The position numbers were made by a program, and so were the translations under genes. A DNA stretch of 64,000 bases. Source: Rhizobium phaseoli (GTDB lineage: Bacteria > Pseudomonadota > Alphaproteobacteria > Rhizobiales > Rhizobiaceae). The notes below the pieces were generated by a model that saw only the letters and a list, made by a program, of their open reading frames with translations, was not told the origin of the DNA and did no database searches. Below, piece by piece: positions 1-9,800 of this stretch (positions are counted from its first letter, which is position 1; each line of letters begins with the position of its first letter). The stretch spans positions 496,001 through 560,000 of the forward strand of contig NZ_ML133565.1 of NCBI RefSeq assembly GCF_003985125.1, written 5' to 3'.

Positions 1-1
1 T

Positions 2-565
2 CCGTTCGGCTCCCTCAATCCGCGCATGACCGTTTCCCAGATTATCGGCGAGCCGTTGCTCGTCAATGGCATCGCAAAGGGACGGGCGCTGGACGAGCGC
101 GTCTGCCAACTCATGGAGCAGGTCGGCCTCGATCCGCGGGCGCGCGAACGCTACCCGCACGCTTTCTCCGGCGGCCAACGTCAGCGCATCGGCATTGCCC
201 GCGCCATCACGCTCAATCCGCGTGTCATCGTTGCCGATGAGGCGACCTCGGCGCTCGACGTCTCCGTGCGCTCGCAGGTTCTCGATCTGCTGATGCGCCT
301 GCAGGATGAACTCGGACTCGCCTACATCTTCATCAGCCATGATATCGGCGTCATCCGCTACATGTGCGACCGCGTCGGCGTCATGTACAAAGGCCAGCTC
401 GTCGAAATCGGCGATGCGGAGAAGGTCTGCAATACGCCCGAGCACGCCTATACCCAGGCGCTGATCTCGGCGATCCCGCGCCCCGATCCGCGGGACCGCG
501 ATCATTCCAGGCGCTTCCGTTACGTCGCGCCCGACAGTCTGAAGAATGGAAGTTCTCAGAGATGA
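2..565 (+). CDS. Peptide-type ABC transporter ATP-binding protein, 5'-truncated
   Basis: The reading frame is open from base 2, so the gene begins before the window. What is visible is the second half of an OppF/DppF-type ATPase: a PFGSLNPRMTV segment, the signature SGGQRQRIGIARA, a Walker B VIVADEATSALD (the family more often has DEPVSALD), the H-loop ISHD and the C-terminal extension typical of oligopeptide ATPases. The protein would power import of a peptide or glycoside at the inner membrane. Its stop overlaps the start of the next gene in an ATGA, so it is cotranscribed with two sugar-acid dehydratases. I infer that the transporter may carry a sugar acid or glycoside rather than a peptide. 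Confidence 0.9.
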   Translation, partial: PFGSLNPRMTVSQIIGEPLLVNGIAKGRALDERVCQLMEQVGLDPRARERYPHAFSGGQRQRIGIARAITLNPRVIVADEATSALDVSVRSQVLDLLMRLQDELGLAYIFISHDIGVIRYMCDRVGVMYKGQLVEIGDAEKVCNTPEHAYTQALISAIPRPDPRDRDHSRRFRYVAPDSLKNGSSQR

Positions 566-1773
566 AAATCACCGGAATCCGCACGTTTCTCATGCATGTC
601 GGCCAGCCCGACCCCTCCAATTGGGCTGCCGACCAGCGGTCTGGCGATCGCACTTCCAAGCAGTTCGGCGGCACCCGAAACTGGCTCTTTCTGAAGATCG
701 ATACCGACGAAGGCATCACTGGCATCGGCGAGTGCTCAGGCTGGCCGCGCGTTGTCGAAACGGCGATCCACGACCTTGCGCCGCTGCTCATTGGCGAGGA
801 TCCGGCACATATCGAGCGCCTGTGGCAGAAGATGCATATCGCGATGATGGGGCACGGCATGCTCGGAACCGTCGGAGGCGGGGCTATGACCGGCATCGAC
901 ATGGCCCTCTGGGACATCAAGGGCAAGGCGCTCGGCGTGCCTGTCTGGATGCTGCTCGGCGGCAAGGTGCGGGACCGGATCCCGATCTATTCGCATGCCA
1001 ATACGCCCGAGCGGGCGCTTGCGCTCAAGGAGCGTGGCATCAGGGCGATCAAGTGCGGTGGCGTCGCCGATCCCGTTCGCAAGGTTGCAGCGCTGCGCGA
1101 TGCCGTCGGCGACGACATGGATATTGCCATCGACCTGCATGGACCGCCATGGCTGACGCCAGCGGATGCCTGCCGGCTGGTGCGCGCGCTCGAACCCTAC
1201 GAGCTGATGTGGGTTGAAGACCCGATCGCCCCCGAGAATATCGAAGGCTACCGGCGCATCCGCGACGCCGCCCATGTGCCGCTTGCGGCGGGCGAGCGTT
1301 CGGCAACCATTTTCGGCGAACGCGAGCTGATCGAGAGGGAACTGGTCGACGTGATTCAGCCCGATACGGGCCGGGCCGGCGGCATTACCCAGATGAAGAA
1401 GATCGCGGCCATGGCCGAAGCCCATCACATCCAGATGGCGCCGCATTCCGGCTCGCTCGGGCCGGTGGCGGAATATGCGGCCCTGCATCTGCTGGCCGCC
1501 ATCCCGAACGCTCTAATCCTCGAGCGCCTCGACGATGACTGGGGCGGCCGGCGCCAAACGATCGTGCCGCACCCTGAACAGGTCGACGGCTTGATTGCCG
1601 TTCCCGATGGTCCGGGGCTGGGCTGCGATATCGACGAGGACTTCGTCGCGCGCTTCCCCAGCGCCGGCAATGTTTCGGTGCCGCAAGCCGCCGGCGCCTA
1701 CAATCCCGGAACCGACAACGAGCATGTCTACGTGCAGACGCGCGTGGCACGCCGCAGCTATTTCAATCGCTAG
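562..1773 (+). CDS. Mandelate racemase/muconate lactonizing family dehydratase (1)
   Basis: A 403-residue enolase-superfamily enzyme with the N-terminal capping domain and a (beta/alpha)7-beta barrel. Visible active-site positions are Asp191 (AIDLH), Glu219 (VED) and Glu245 (AGER) as Mg2+ ligands, and the Asp268 (QPD)/His295 (APHS) pair as general acid-base. These suit an acid-sugar dehydratase of the galactonate/mannonate/rhamnonate kind; the exact substrate cannot be read. The ATG at 562 overlaps the upstream transporter stop by 4 nt (ATGA). A longer in-frame extension upstream overlaps the ATPase gene and is not part of the family. A second family member follows 12 bp downstream. Confidence 0.9.
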   Translation: MKITGIRTFLMHVGQPDPSNWAADQRSGDRTSKQFGGTRNWLFLKIDTDEGITGIGECSGWPRVVETAIHDLAPLLIGEDPAHIERLWQKMHIAMMGHGMLGTVGGGAMTGIDMALWDIKGKALGVPVWMLLGGKVRDRIPIYSHANTPERALALKERGIRAIKCGGVADPVRKVAALRDAVGDDMDIAIDLHGPPWLTPADACRLVRALEPYELMWVEDPIAPENIEGYRRIRDAAHVPLAAGERSATIFGERELIERELVDVIQPDTGRAGGITQMKKIAAMAEAHHIQMAPHSGSLGPVAEYAALHLLAAIPNALILERLDDDWGGRRQTIVPHPEQVDGLIAVPDGPGLGCDIDEDFVARFPSAGNVSVPQAAGAYNPGTDNEHVYVQTRVARRSYFNR

Positions 1774-1785
1774 AAGGACAGACTG

Positions 1786-2973
1786 ATGAAGATCGACCGC
1801 ATGCGGGTTTTCATGACCCGCGACAAGGACCGTCCGCGCGTAATCGTCGCGCTCGATACCGATGATGGGCTCACCGGCTGGGGCGAGTGCTACAATCATG
1901 GCCCCGACAAGGCGCTGCCGCCGCTGCTCGATTACCTCTATGGATTCATCTCAGGGCAGGATCCGACGCGCGTCGAATATCTGGTCAACCTGCTGATCCA
2001 GCAAAGCCGCTTCCCGCCGGGCGCGCTCGGCCTTGCGGCAATCTCCGCGCTCGATCACTGCCTGTGGGATCTGGCGGCCAAGGCGGCGAACGTGCCGGTT
2101 TACAAGCTGCTCGGCGGCGAGGTGCGCGATCGCATCAAGGTCTATGCCGGGGTCTACACCGCGCCCGATGCACCGGCCGCCCGCGACGAGTTCGACCGCT
2201 TGAAGGAGGGTTGGGGTTTCACCGCCTTCAAGCTCAGTCCCTGGCGGATCGATATGCATTCCAATCGCTGGGGCAATGTCGTGAAGGCGTCCGCGGATTA
2301 TTTCCGCTCGCTGCGCGAGACGGTCAGCGACGAATACGAGATCGCCTTCGACGCCCATGCCAAAATATTTGAGCCGATCGCCGCAAGGCAGCTCGGCAAT
2401 GCGCTGGCGCCTTACGATCCCCTGTTTTTCGAGGAGCCGCTGCGTCCGGAGAATATCGAGGCCTGGGGTGACCTGAAACAGGGCCTCGACTGCGTGCTGG
2501 CAACCGGCGAGTCGCTCTACAACAGGAACGAGTTCCTGCGGCTGCTGCAGGTCAAGGGCGCCGATCTGATCCAGCCCGATATCTGCGTCGTCGGCGGCAT
2601 CAGCGAGATGCGCCGCATCGCCACCCTTGCCGAAGCCTACTTCGTCGGCGTCGCTCCGCACAACCCGATGGGGCCGCTCGCGACTGCCGTCAACGTGCAT
2701 TTCTCGGCGGCGGCGCAGAATTTCCGCATCCTCGAATATCGGCTGCCGAAGGGCCAGGCCTATGTTTATGGCGGCCTCGATGTCGAGAAGCGCCAGGGAG
2801 AGACCCGGTACGTCGTCGACCCCTACCTGCCGAAGGACGGTTATCTCGAACTGCGTCCCGACCGGCCCGGCTGGGGCGTCGAAATGGACGAGAAGGCGAT
2901 GGAGGAGGAAGGCTACATCCACTGGCAGCGGCGCGTGCCGAAGCGGCCGGACGGCTCCTACGCCTTCGCTTGA
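1786..2973 (+). CDS. Mandelate racemase/muconate lactonizing family dehydratase (2)
   Basis: A 395-residue enolase-superfamily enzyme close in layout to D-galactonate dehydratase (DgoD). It shows Lys149 (AFKL), Asp189 and His191 (FDAH), the FEEP metal-ligand segment at 215-218, Glu242 (TGES), Asp265 (QPD) and His292 (APHNPMGP). It is clearly diverged from the preceding gene, so the pair is not a recent tandem copy and probably acts on two substrates or two epimers. It lies 12 bp after the first dehydratase with a good ribosome-binding site (AAGGACAG) and ends the operon at a hairpin terminator. Confidence 0.9.
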   Translation: MKIDRMRVFMTRDKDRPRVIVALDTDDGLTGWGECYNHGPDKALPPLLDYLYGFISGQDPTRVEYLVNLLIQQSRFPPGALGLAAISALDHCLWDLAAKAANVPVYKLLGGEVRDRIKVYAGVYTAPDAPAARDEFDRLKEGWGFTAFKLSPWRIDMHSNRWGNVVKASADYFRSLRETVSDEYEIAFDAHAKIFEPIAARQLGNALAPYDPLFFEEPLRPENIEAWGDLKQGLDCVLATGESLYNRNEFLRLLQVKGADLIQPDICVVGGISEMRRIATLAEAYFVGVAPHNPMGPLATAVNVHFSAAAQNFRILEYRLPKGQAYVYGGLDVEKRQGETRYVVDPYLPKDGYLELRPDRPGWGVEMDEKAMEEEGYIHWQRRVPKRPDGSYAFA

Positions 2974-2994
2974 AGACGTTGCTCGAAAATCAGG

Positions 2995-3032
2995 AACTGG
3001 CTGCTGCCGCATGGAAGCGGCCAGTTTCTTTT
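2995..3032 (+). terminator. Rho-independent terminator of the dehydratase operon
   Basis: Arms AACTGGC (2995-3001) and GCCAGTT (3020-3026) with further inner pairing are followed by TCTTTT. It sits 21 bp past the second dehydratase stop and faces the convergent flavin reductase gene. Confidence 0.7.
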
Positions 3033-3099
3033 ATGCTCCGATGCATGTCGCCTGGAAGTGTGAAGCGGTTCCGGGACAACGACATGCATACAAAAGGCT

Positions 3100-3672
3100 T
3101 TAAGCATCTCTCGGCAGCACCGAGCGAACCCTTGCGATGAAGACATGGAAATCCTGCAAGAATTTGCGAAGGAAATCCGCCGTGGCCTCGTTCGTGACCT
3201 CGCCGTCATCGGTGATCAGCCCCGGTGTGAACTGGATGTAGGCTTCCGGGGCATTCATCTGGGGCGAGTTGCAGAAGCTCAGCACGCTGCGCAGATTCTG
3301 CTGGGCGACGGCTGTGCCTATCGCGCCCGGCGACGTGCCGATCACCGCTGACGGCTTGCGTGTGAACGAGTTGGTGCCGTAGGGGCGGCTCGCCCAGTCG
3401 ATGGCGTTTTTCAGCCCGCCGGGTATCGATCGATTATACTCCGGCGTGACGAACAGCACGGCGTCGACAGCCGCTATGGCCGCCTTGAATGCCTTGCCGG
3501 CCGGCGGGTAGTCGGCGTCATAGTCGTAACTGTAGAGCGGCAGGTCCTTGAAGGATATCTCCGACATTTCAAGTTCCGGCGGGGCAAACCGTACCAACGC
3601 CTTGGCGAGCTTGCGATTGATCGATCCCTTGGCGAGGCTGCCGATGAGATAGCCGACTTTATGCGTGGTCAT
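3100..3672 (-). CDS. NADPH-dependent FMN reductase family protein
   Basis: A 190-residue flavodoxin-like protein. The N-terminal phosphate-binding loop is GSLAKGSINRKLA, and TPEYNRSIPGGLKNAIDW is the family's hallmark flavin-contact segment. Such enzymes reduce FMN, quinones or azo/chromate compounds with NAD(P)H in the cytosol. The ATG at 3672 gives the normal family N-terminus; longer in-frame extensions run into the neighbouring nitroreductase gene. It is downstream of that nitroreductase on the same strand (82-bp gap), so the two may form one unit for electrophile or quinone detoxification. Confidence 0.9.
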   Translation of the reverse strand: MTTHKVGYLIGSLAKGSINRKLAKALVRFAPPELEMSEISFKDLPLYSYDYDADYPPAGKAFKAAIAAVDAVLFVTPEYNRSIPGGLKNAIDWASRPYGTNSFTRKPSAVIGTSPGAIGTAVAQQNLRSVLSFCNSPQMNAPEAYIQFTPGLITDDGEVTNEATADFLRKFLQDFHVFIARVRSVLPRDA

Positions 3673-3754
3673 GGGGTTCTCCAATATCGCGGATGATAGA
3701 AGACCTATCACGCAGGAAGCATCGAAGAGGTCTCTTGTTCCTTTAGCGCAGGCA

Positions 3755-4420
3755 TTAATTGTCGACGAAAGTGACCGTCTCGGCGAGGGGCGCGCGGCCC
3801 GTACGGGCAAAACTGACTGCGGGGTCCTCGTAGCCGATCGACATGCCGCAGAAGAGAATGAGCCCGTCCGGCGGTGACAGGGCTTCCGCGACTGTCTCGC
3901 GAACCTGTGACCATGCCATTTGCGGGCAACTGTGCAGTCCTTCGGCGCGCAGCAGCAGCATGACGGTCTGCAGATACATGCCGACATCGGCCCATTGGGG
4001 TGGGCCCAGGTCACGGTCGATGTAGCAGAACAGGGCAGCGGGCGCGCCGAAGCAGTTCCAGTTGGCGATTGCTGCCCGCTGGCGCGCCTCCCAGTCTTCG
4101 CGGGCAATGCCGAGCGCGCTGTAGCGCTCCTTGCCGAAGGCGGATCGGCGCTCCCCGTATGGGGACTTCAGCGCGGCCGGGTACATCTCGTACTGCCGCT
4201 TGTCCCAGGGGTCGCCGTGGGCCACGCGCTCGACGGCCGAAGTCTTGAGTTCGGCCAGCGATGCGCCGGTCATCACATAGGTGTTCCACGGCTGGATGTT
4301 CGATCCTGACGGCGACCAGGCGGCGGCGGACAGCACGCGCTCGAGTATCTCCCTCGCCACAGGCTTGTCTTTGAATCCGCGCACCGACCGCCGGCTTGTG
4401 ACTGCCTCATAGACGTCCAT
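3755..4420 (-). CDS. Nitroreductase family protein
   Basis: A 221-residue FMN-dependent nitroreductase. The N-terminal SRRSVRGFKDKPV phosphate/FMN-binding segment and the SPSGSNIQPW motif are both clear, and the length matches the single-domain family. It reduces nitroaromatics, quinones or flavins using NAD(P)H. It lies between a flavin reductase (downstream) and an ArsR regulator (upstream), all on the minus strand. The regulator is a plausible controller of both enzymes, but no operator was identified. Confidence 0.92.
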   Translation of the reverse strand: MDVYEAVTSRRSVRGFKDKPVAREILERVLSAAAWSPSGSNIQPWNTYVMTGASLAELKTSAVERVAHGDPWDKRQYEMYPAALKSPYGERRSAFGKERYSALGIAREDWEARQRAAIANWNCFGAPAALFCYIDRDLGPPQWADVGMYLQTVMLLLRAEGLHSCPQMAWSQVRETVAEALSPPDGLILFCGMSIGYEDPAVSFARTGRAPLAETVTFVDN

Positions 4421-4552
4421 GATCGCCTCTCCTGACCGTTCCGTTGCTGCTGTGGTTCATTATCTCCATTCGCAATGGAGGCGTAACCACACCCTGGTCT
4501 AGGAGGCGTACATCAAACGTTCATCAGGGATTGAGCGGCAGGAGCAACATGG

Positions 4553-4945
4553 TCATTTGATCAGGTGGCTGGCTCGAACGCGTTCTTCCGGAGAGCGACG
4601 GCGCGATCCGAAGATATCGGCGAGCGTATCGAGCATCGTCCTCGCCATGCCCGACTGAAGGGAATAATAAATCGTCTGGGCAACCCGTCGTGTCTGCACG
4701 AGTCCGTGTTCTCGAAGAATTGCCAGATGCTGGGAAGTCGAAGACTGGCTCAATCCCACTTCATCCGCAAGGTCGGTCACCGACACTTCTCCCTCGGTCA
4801 ACAGATGCAGAATGTGGAGCCGTTTGGCGTTCCCAATGGCCGACAAGAAGGTTGCCTCGATGTCGAAGGCGTTGGTTTCGCGCGAAGGCGTGGCTGACGA
4901 TCGAGTGTACAGGCGTGATCTCCTTATGGAATCAAAGCCGGGCAT
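4553..4945 (-). CDS. ArsR-family transcriptional regulator
   Basis: A 130-residue winged-helix regulator. Residues about 28-100 carry the ArsR fold with the recognition helix region LADEVGLSQSSTSQHLAILR. The CVC metal box of metal-sensing ArsR proteins is absent (the matching segment reads SVTDLADE), so it probably senses redox state or a small molecule, or forms an apo-repressor. The extra 25 residues before the HTH may be a longer start; the ATG at 4945 is used. It lies upstream of the nitroreductase and flavin reductase on the same strand. Confidence 0.88.
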   Translation of the reverse strand: MPGFDSIRRSRLYTRSSATPSRETNAFDIEATFLSAIGNAKRLHILHLLTEGEVSVTDLADEVGLSQSSTSQHLAILREHGLVQTRRVAQTIYYSLQSGMARTMLDTLADIFGSRRRSPEERVRASHLIK

Positions 4946-5091
4946 GAAGTCATATCCCTGAGCTTTAATTTAGAGATAACGCATGGGTGCGAAGCCGAAA
5001 CCCATTGCTGGCGCCGCGGCGTCTTTTTCAACGCGAATCGGATACGGCGCGCATGAATTGGACAGTCTTCATTGGAAAGCGCCAGGCCGAG

Positions 5092-5784
5092 CTAACGCGA
5101 GCCGGCCTGACGCATTTGCGCCGGCAGCGTTTCCCAGGCCCTGATCAGTTCACCGATCGACGCAGCCTCCATCTTGTGCATCACATTGCTGCGATGCAGC
5201 TTGACCGTCACCTCGCTGATGCCGAGATCGAAGGCGATCTGTTTGTTGAGGCGTCCGCGCGCCACTTCGTGCAGCACTTCGCGCTCGCGCTGCGTCAACG
5301 TCTCCAGGCGCTTGATATTGCGTTTGGCGATCGCGGCTTCGGCCCGTCGTTCGGCATCCATCGCAATGGCCGCGGTGACGGCGTCGAGCAGCGTTTGATC
5401 CCGCACCGGTTTGGTGAGAAAATCCACGGCGCCCGCCTTCATTGCCTGGACGGTCATCGGAATGTCGCCGTGCCCGGTCAGAAAAATGATCGGTTTGGAA
5501 ATGCCGTTCTCGGCCAGATGGCTCTGCAGGTGAAGGCCGCTTGCTCCCGGCATGCGCACATCGAGGATCAGGCAGCCGGGGTTTTCCAATATGTCGGCGT
5601 CAAGCAATTCACGGGTCGAGGCAAAACTGACCGACTGGAAACCGGCAGAAAGGATCAGCTCGGACAGCGCCTCGCGTACCGATGCGTCGTCATCGACGAT
5701 AATGACGAGCGGCTGGTCCTCTTGATATCTGCACTGCAGCGATAACGACGCCGATCTCCGCAGCAACGGCTGGTCAACTCTCAT
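5092..5784 (-). CDS. FixJ-type response regulator (receiver + LuxR HTH)
   Basis: A 230-residue response regulator. The receiver has the acidic DDD at 31-33, phospho-acceptor Asp75 (LILDVRMPG), TGHGD and the conserved Lys in LTKP. The output is a LuxR/FixJ helix-turn-helix (LTQREREVLHEVARGRLNKQ). The ATG at 5784 is chosen because GGAGGG lies 5 bases upstream; an in-frame extension to 5847 overlaps the preceding gene. It is the last gene of a four-gene two-component operon. The receiver resembles that of the first regulator of the operon, which suggests duplication. Confidence 0.92.
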   Translation of the reverse strand: MRVDQPLLRRSASLSLQCRYQEDQPLVIIVDDDASVREALSELILSAGFQSVSFASTRELLDADILENPGCLILDVRMPGASGLHLQSHLAENGISKPIIFLTGHGDIPMTVQAMKAGAVDFLTKPVRDQTLLDAVTAAIAMDAERRAEAAIAKRNIKRLETLTQREREVLHEVARGRLNKQIAFDLGISEVTVKLHRSNVMHKMEAASIGELIRAWETLPAQMRQAGSR

Positions 5785-5785
5785 G

Positions 5786-6163
5786 TTACCCTCCATCTCT
5801 CGATTGATGTAAAGCATTGGCGATAGCCGCCAGCAGGGCCTGGGCATCGAAGGGCTTGCGGAAAAATCCGCCGGTGCCCTGAGCGCGGCCCTGATCGGCG
5901 ATCTCGTGGCGGCCCGTGATCAGGAAGACCGGCAATTCCGGACGTGACTTCCTGACAAGGTCGCGAAGCTCGAAGCCGTCTATACCGGGCATTCCGATAT
6001 CGGTGATGAGCACATCCAGGTCCGACAGCCCGCTGACGAGCAGCGAGCCCGCCGACGGGAAGCCTCGGGCCACATAACCCGCCGATTCCAGAAGGTCGCC
6101 CATCGATTCAAGCAGTCTTGGATCGTCATCGACAACGGCGACGACATGTCTTGTCTCGTTCAT
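5786..6163 (-). CDS. Receiver-only response regulator (CheY-like)
   Basis: A 125-residue stand-alone receiver: acidic VVDDD near residue 11, phospho-acceptor Asp55 (VLITDIGMPG), Thr in FLITGRH and Lys in RKPFD. It has no output domain, so it would act as a phosphate sink, relay or protein-binding switch. The ATG at 6163 follows a GGGGG tract; a TTG six bases upstream is an alternative. It sits between two FixJ-type regulators, with 1 bp to the next gene and a start overlapping or abutting the previous stop, so translation is coupled. Confidence 0.88.
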   Translation of the reverse strand: MNETRHVVAVVDDDPRLLESMGDLLESAGYVARGFPSAGSLLVSGLSDLDVLITDIGMPGIDGFELRDLVRKSRPELPVFLITGRHEIADQGRAQGTGGFFRKPFDAQALLAAIANALHQSRDGG

Positions 6164-6165
6164 GT

Positions 6166-6807
6166 TCAATTCCCCCCCACCCGGCGCGAGTGGGTAATCG
6201 GTATTTCCAGTTTCTCCGCGATCCGGACGAGATCGGCGAGCGACGCCGCCGCCATTTTCTGCATCACATTCCTTCTGTGGATCTGCAGTGTCACTTCGCT
6301 GATCCCCAGTTCGGCTGCCGCCTGCTTGTTGAGAAGACCGCTGACCACGAGCGGCAGCACTTCGCGCTCGCGCGGTGTCAGGTCGAGATAGTGCCGTTTC
6401 AGCATGTCGAGTTCGGCGCGTTCGCCTCTCTTTCGTCGATCCTGGGCAATCGCCGCGTGGATCGCCGCCATGAGATCGGCATCGCTGAACGGTTTGGTGA
6501 GGAAATCCACGGCGCCGCTTTTGATCGCACGCACGGAGGAGGGGATGTCGCCATGGCCGGTGATGAAGACGATCGGCGGATGATCCCCGTCGGCGATCTG
6601 TCCCTGCAGGTCGAGGCCATTGATGTCGGGCAGTTCGATGTCGAGGATTAGGCAGGCAGGGACATCCGGCTTGTCCATCTTCACGTAATCGCCGGCCGAT
6701 TCGAAGGCGACCGCACGCATGCCGTGCGAATCCAGCAGCTCGCCGAGCGCTTCACGGATACGTTCATCGTCATCGACGATGAAGACGATATGGTCGTCCG
6801 CCGTCAT
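6166..6807 (-). CDS. FixJ-type response regulator (receiver + LuxR HTH)
   Basis: A 213-residue regulator with acidic residues at 12-14, phospho-acceptor Asp56 (LILDIELPD), TGHGD, Lys in LTKPF, and a LuxR-type HTH from about residue 140 (LTPREREVLPLVVSG). This is the NodW/FixJ class, which activates transcription after phosphorylation by a PAS kinase. Its ATG overlaps the stop of the kinase gene by 4 nt (ATGA), so it is the kinase's most likely partner. Confidence 0.92.
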   Translation of the reverse strand: MTADDHIVFIVDDDERIREALGELLDSHGMRAVAFESAGDYVKMDKPDVPACLILDIELPDINGLDLQGQIADGDHPPIVFITGHGDIPSSVRAIKSGAVDFLTKPFSDADLMAAIHAAIAQDRRKRGERAELDMLKRHYLDLTPREREVLPLVVSGLLNKQAAAELGISEVTLQIHRRNVMQKMAAASLADLVRIAEKLEIPITHSRRVGGN

Positions 6808-9800
6808 GACACCGCCTTTGTTTCAATGGGCAATGTAAAGATCAACGTTGCTCCGTGCGGTTGGTTCTTCTCCGCCCACAATCGTCCGCCATGCAGTTCG
6901 ACGATCGAGCGGCAGATCGCCAGACCCATGCCCATGCCGTGTTCCTTGGTCGTGAAGAACGGCTCGAACATCTTCTCGGGAAACTCCATCCCGTAGCCGC
7001 GATCGCTGATTTCGGTCTGGATGGTATTGCCCATATGGCGCACGCGCATCTCGATCGCCTTGTCGCCGGCAACGCCATCCATCGCCTCGATGCCGTTGCG
7101 GATGAGATTGATCAGAACTTGCTGGATCTGGGTACGATCGACGGCGATGAGCGGAAGGTTGTCATCGACCGAAACCTCGATCCGGGCGCGACGGCGCGCC
7201 GCTTCGTCCGCCATGAGGCTGCGCGCCTCGTTGACCACGCCCGAAAGCGCCGTATGAACTCTCCTGTCGGCGGATTGTTTGAACAGGGCGCGGATACGGC
7301 TGACGACATCCGCCGCCGAGTTGGCGTCGCGGATGATGCGCTCGACCGTCCTTTGCGCCCGCTCCATATTCGGAGGGTCGGCCATCAGCCAGCGCTGGCA
7401 GGCATGCGAGTTTGCGACGACGGCGGCGAGCGGCTGGTTCACCTCGTGGGCGATCGAGGCCGAAAGCTCGGCGAGGCTCGCCACCTGGCTCGCCCGCGCA
7501 AGGCCCTCGCGCACCTGACGCAGATCCTCTTCCGCCCGAACCTCTCCGTCGATATCGAGGCAGATGACATTCCACTGGACGATGACGCCTTCGGCATTGC
7601 GCATCGGCGCAGCGCGTGTCTCGACCCACCGGTATTCGCCGTCGAACCGCCGCAGGCGATGCCTGCGCGCATAGGGCTCGCCGGTGCGCAATGAATGGGC
7701 ATAATCCAGTTTGACGCTCGCCACGTCGTCGGGATGAACGCCTGCGTCGAGCGTGCCGTCCAGCCGGGTTTTTCCTGTTCCGTCCAATTCTTCCAGCTTG
7801 TAACCGAGGAAGTCGCGCAGTCGGGGGTTGCGGTATACCGGTTCTCCGTCGGGAGCCGCGCAATCGATCATTGCGGGCAGCGTTTCGACGATTTGCCAGA
7901 GCGAACGCTCCCTCTCGCGCAGCTCCTCCTCGATGCGAAGCTGATCGTCGATGTCATGCGTCAAGCCGTACCATTGAATGATCCGCCCGTTCTCGTCCCT
8001 GAGGGGCTCGGCGCTGCCTCTGACCCAGCGATAGACGCCATCGGCGCGCCGCAGGCGATATTGCTTGGAGAAGCGTTCGCCGGTGGCGAGGGAGTGGTGG
8101 AGTGCTTCGGTGAGGCTGGCGGCATCGTCAGGATGAACGGCGGCTTCGATGAGGGCTGCAAGCCGGGTTACACCCGGCATTTTCATATCGATGATGTCGA
8201 GACCGAGAAAATCGATCAGGCGCTGGTTGAAGAAGGTCGGCGTGCCGTCCTGATCAAGCCGCCAGAGCAGGCTCGGAACCATGTCCACCAGTTGCGAGAG
8301 CTCGCGCTCGCGCTCGCGCAACGCTTCCTGTGCGCGCATCTCATCGTCGATATCGACTGAGATGACGCACCATTGGGTGATGGCCCCGTTCTGATCCCGC
8401 AGCGGCTCGGCGCGGCCGTCGACCCAGCGATAGGCTCCGTCGAAGCGGCGCATGCGGTACTTGATCGAGAAGGGATCGCCGCTGACGAGCGAGCGGTGAA
8501 CCGTCTGAAGCAGCCTTGGTGCGTCATCGGGATGGACAAGTGTATGAATGACGGCCGACAGGCGGCTCACGCCCGGCTGATCCATGTCGCCGACGTCGAG
8601 GCCGAAGAAGTCGATCAGGCGTTTGTTGAAGAAGACAGGCTCGCCTGTCGGTGTCAGCCGCCTGATCTGGGCCGGGACCATGTCCACGAGCTGCGACAGC
8701 TCGCGCTCGCGGTCGCGCAGGGCCTCCAGCGCACGCACCTCCTCGTCGACATCGAGGGAAACGCCGTACCACTGCACGACCTTTCCGTCTTCATCACGCC
8801 GCGGCTCTACCCTGCATTCGGCCCAGCGGTAGACGCCGTCTTGTTCGCGCCAGCGAAACCGCATCGCGGTACCGTCGCCGCTTTCGAAGCACTGCCGCAA
8901 GGTGCGCTGAACGTCGGGCGCATCTTCGGGATGGATCAGCTGCTGCAGCAGATCTTCGATGCGCGGCTCGCCGGCAGCGTCGAAATCGGCAATGACGGCG
9001 CGAAAATGGTCCTGATACCGTTTGTTGAAGTAGATCGAGCCGCCGGTGGGCTCGACGCTCCACACGCGGACCGGAACGGCATCGATCATCTGCTGAAGCT
9101 GCCGTTCGCTTTGCCGGAGCGCCTCTTCGGCATGCACCTGATCGTCGATGTCGTGGCAAAGCCCATACCACTGGAGGACATTGCCGGCCTGATCCCGCAG
9201 CGGTTCGGCGCGGCTCGACATCCAGCGATAGACGCCGTCGGCCCGGCGCAGCCGATAGCGCATGGCGAAGGTCTCGCCGGTGACGAGGCAATGGCTGAGC
9301 GCTGCTCTGAATTCAGCTGTATCGTCGGGATGAACGATGGCCAGAAGCACCGCTTCCAGCCGGCTCATATCCGGCTTGTCGGAGTCCGCCACATCAAGGC
9401 CGAGGAAGTCGACCATGCGCTTGTTGAAGAAAGTCGGCTCGCCCTCCGGCGTCAGTCGCCAGACGTGGCTCGGCACCATGTCGACGAGTTGTGAGAGTTC
9501 GCGTTCCCGTTCGCGCAATGCCTCCAAGCTTTGATGCAGTGAAAGGGTCGCCAATTGATGCTGACGGGAAATGGCGGCGACAATGAGCGCCGAAAGCGCC
9601 GAGATGGCCAGAAAAAGCTGCAGCATGATCTGCTTGTTTTTCTGTGACTCCGGATCGCCCGCAAATTGGCCGGCGCCCGTTATCGTGAAGACCGCCGTTA
9701 TCAGTGCCAGCAGCACGAGCGAGACTGCCGCGCCCTTGAACTCGAAGCGGACCGCGGCCCACAGGAGAGGCGGCATGATGATGTAGGCGAAGGGCAGGTA

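Noticed and set aside
8373..9494. A 373-codon plus-strand frame inside the kinase region
   Set aside because: Its own repeats simply mirror the PAS repeats of the kinase on the other strand.
7510..9535. CRISPR-like or satellite repeat in the 7.5-9.5 kb stretch
   Set aside because: The periodicity of about 390 bp is coding and corresponds to PAS domains; there are no short direct repeats with unique spacers here or elsewhere.
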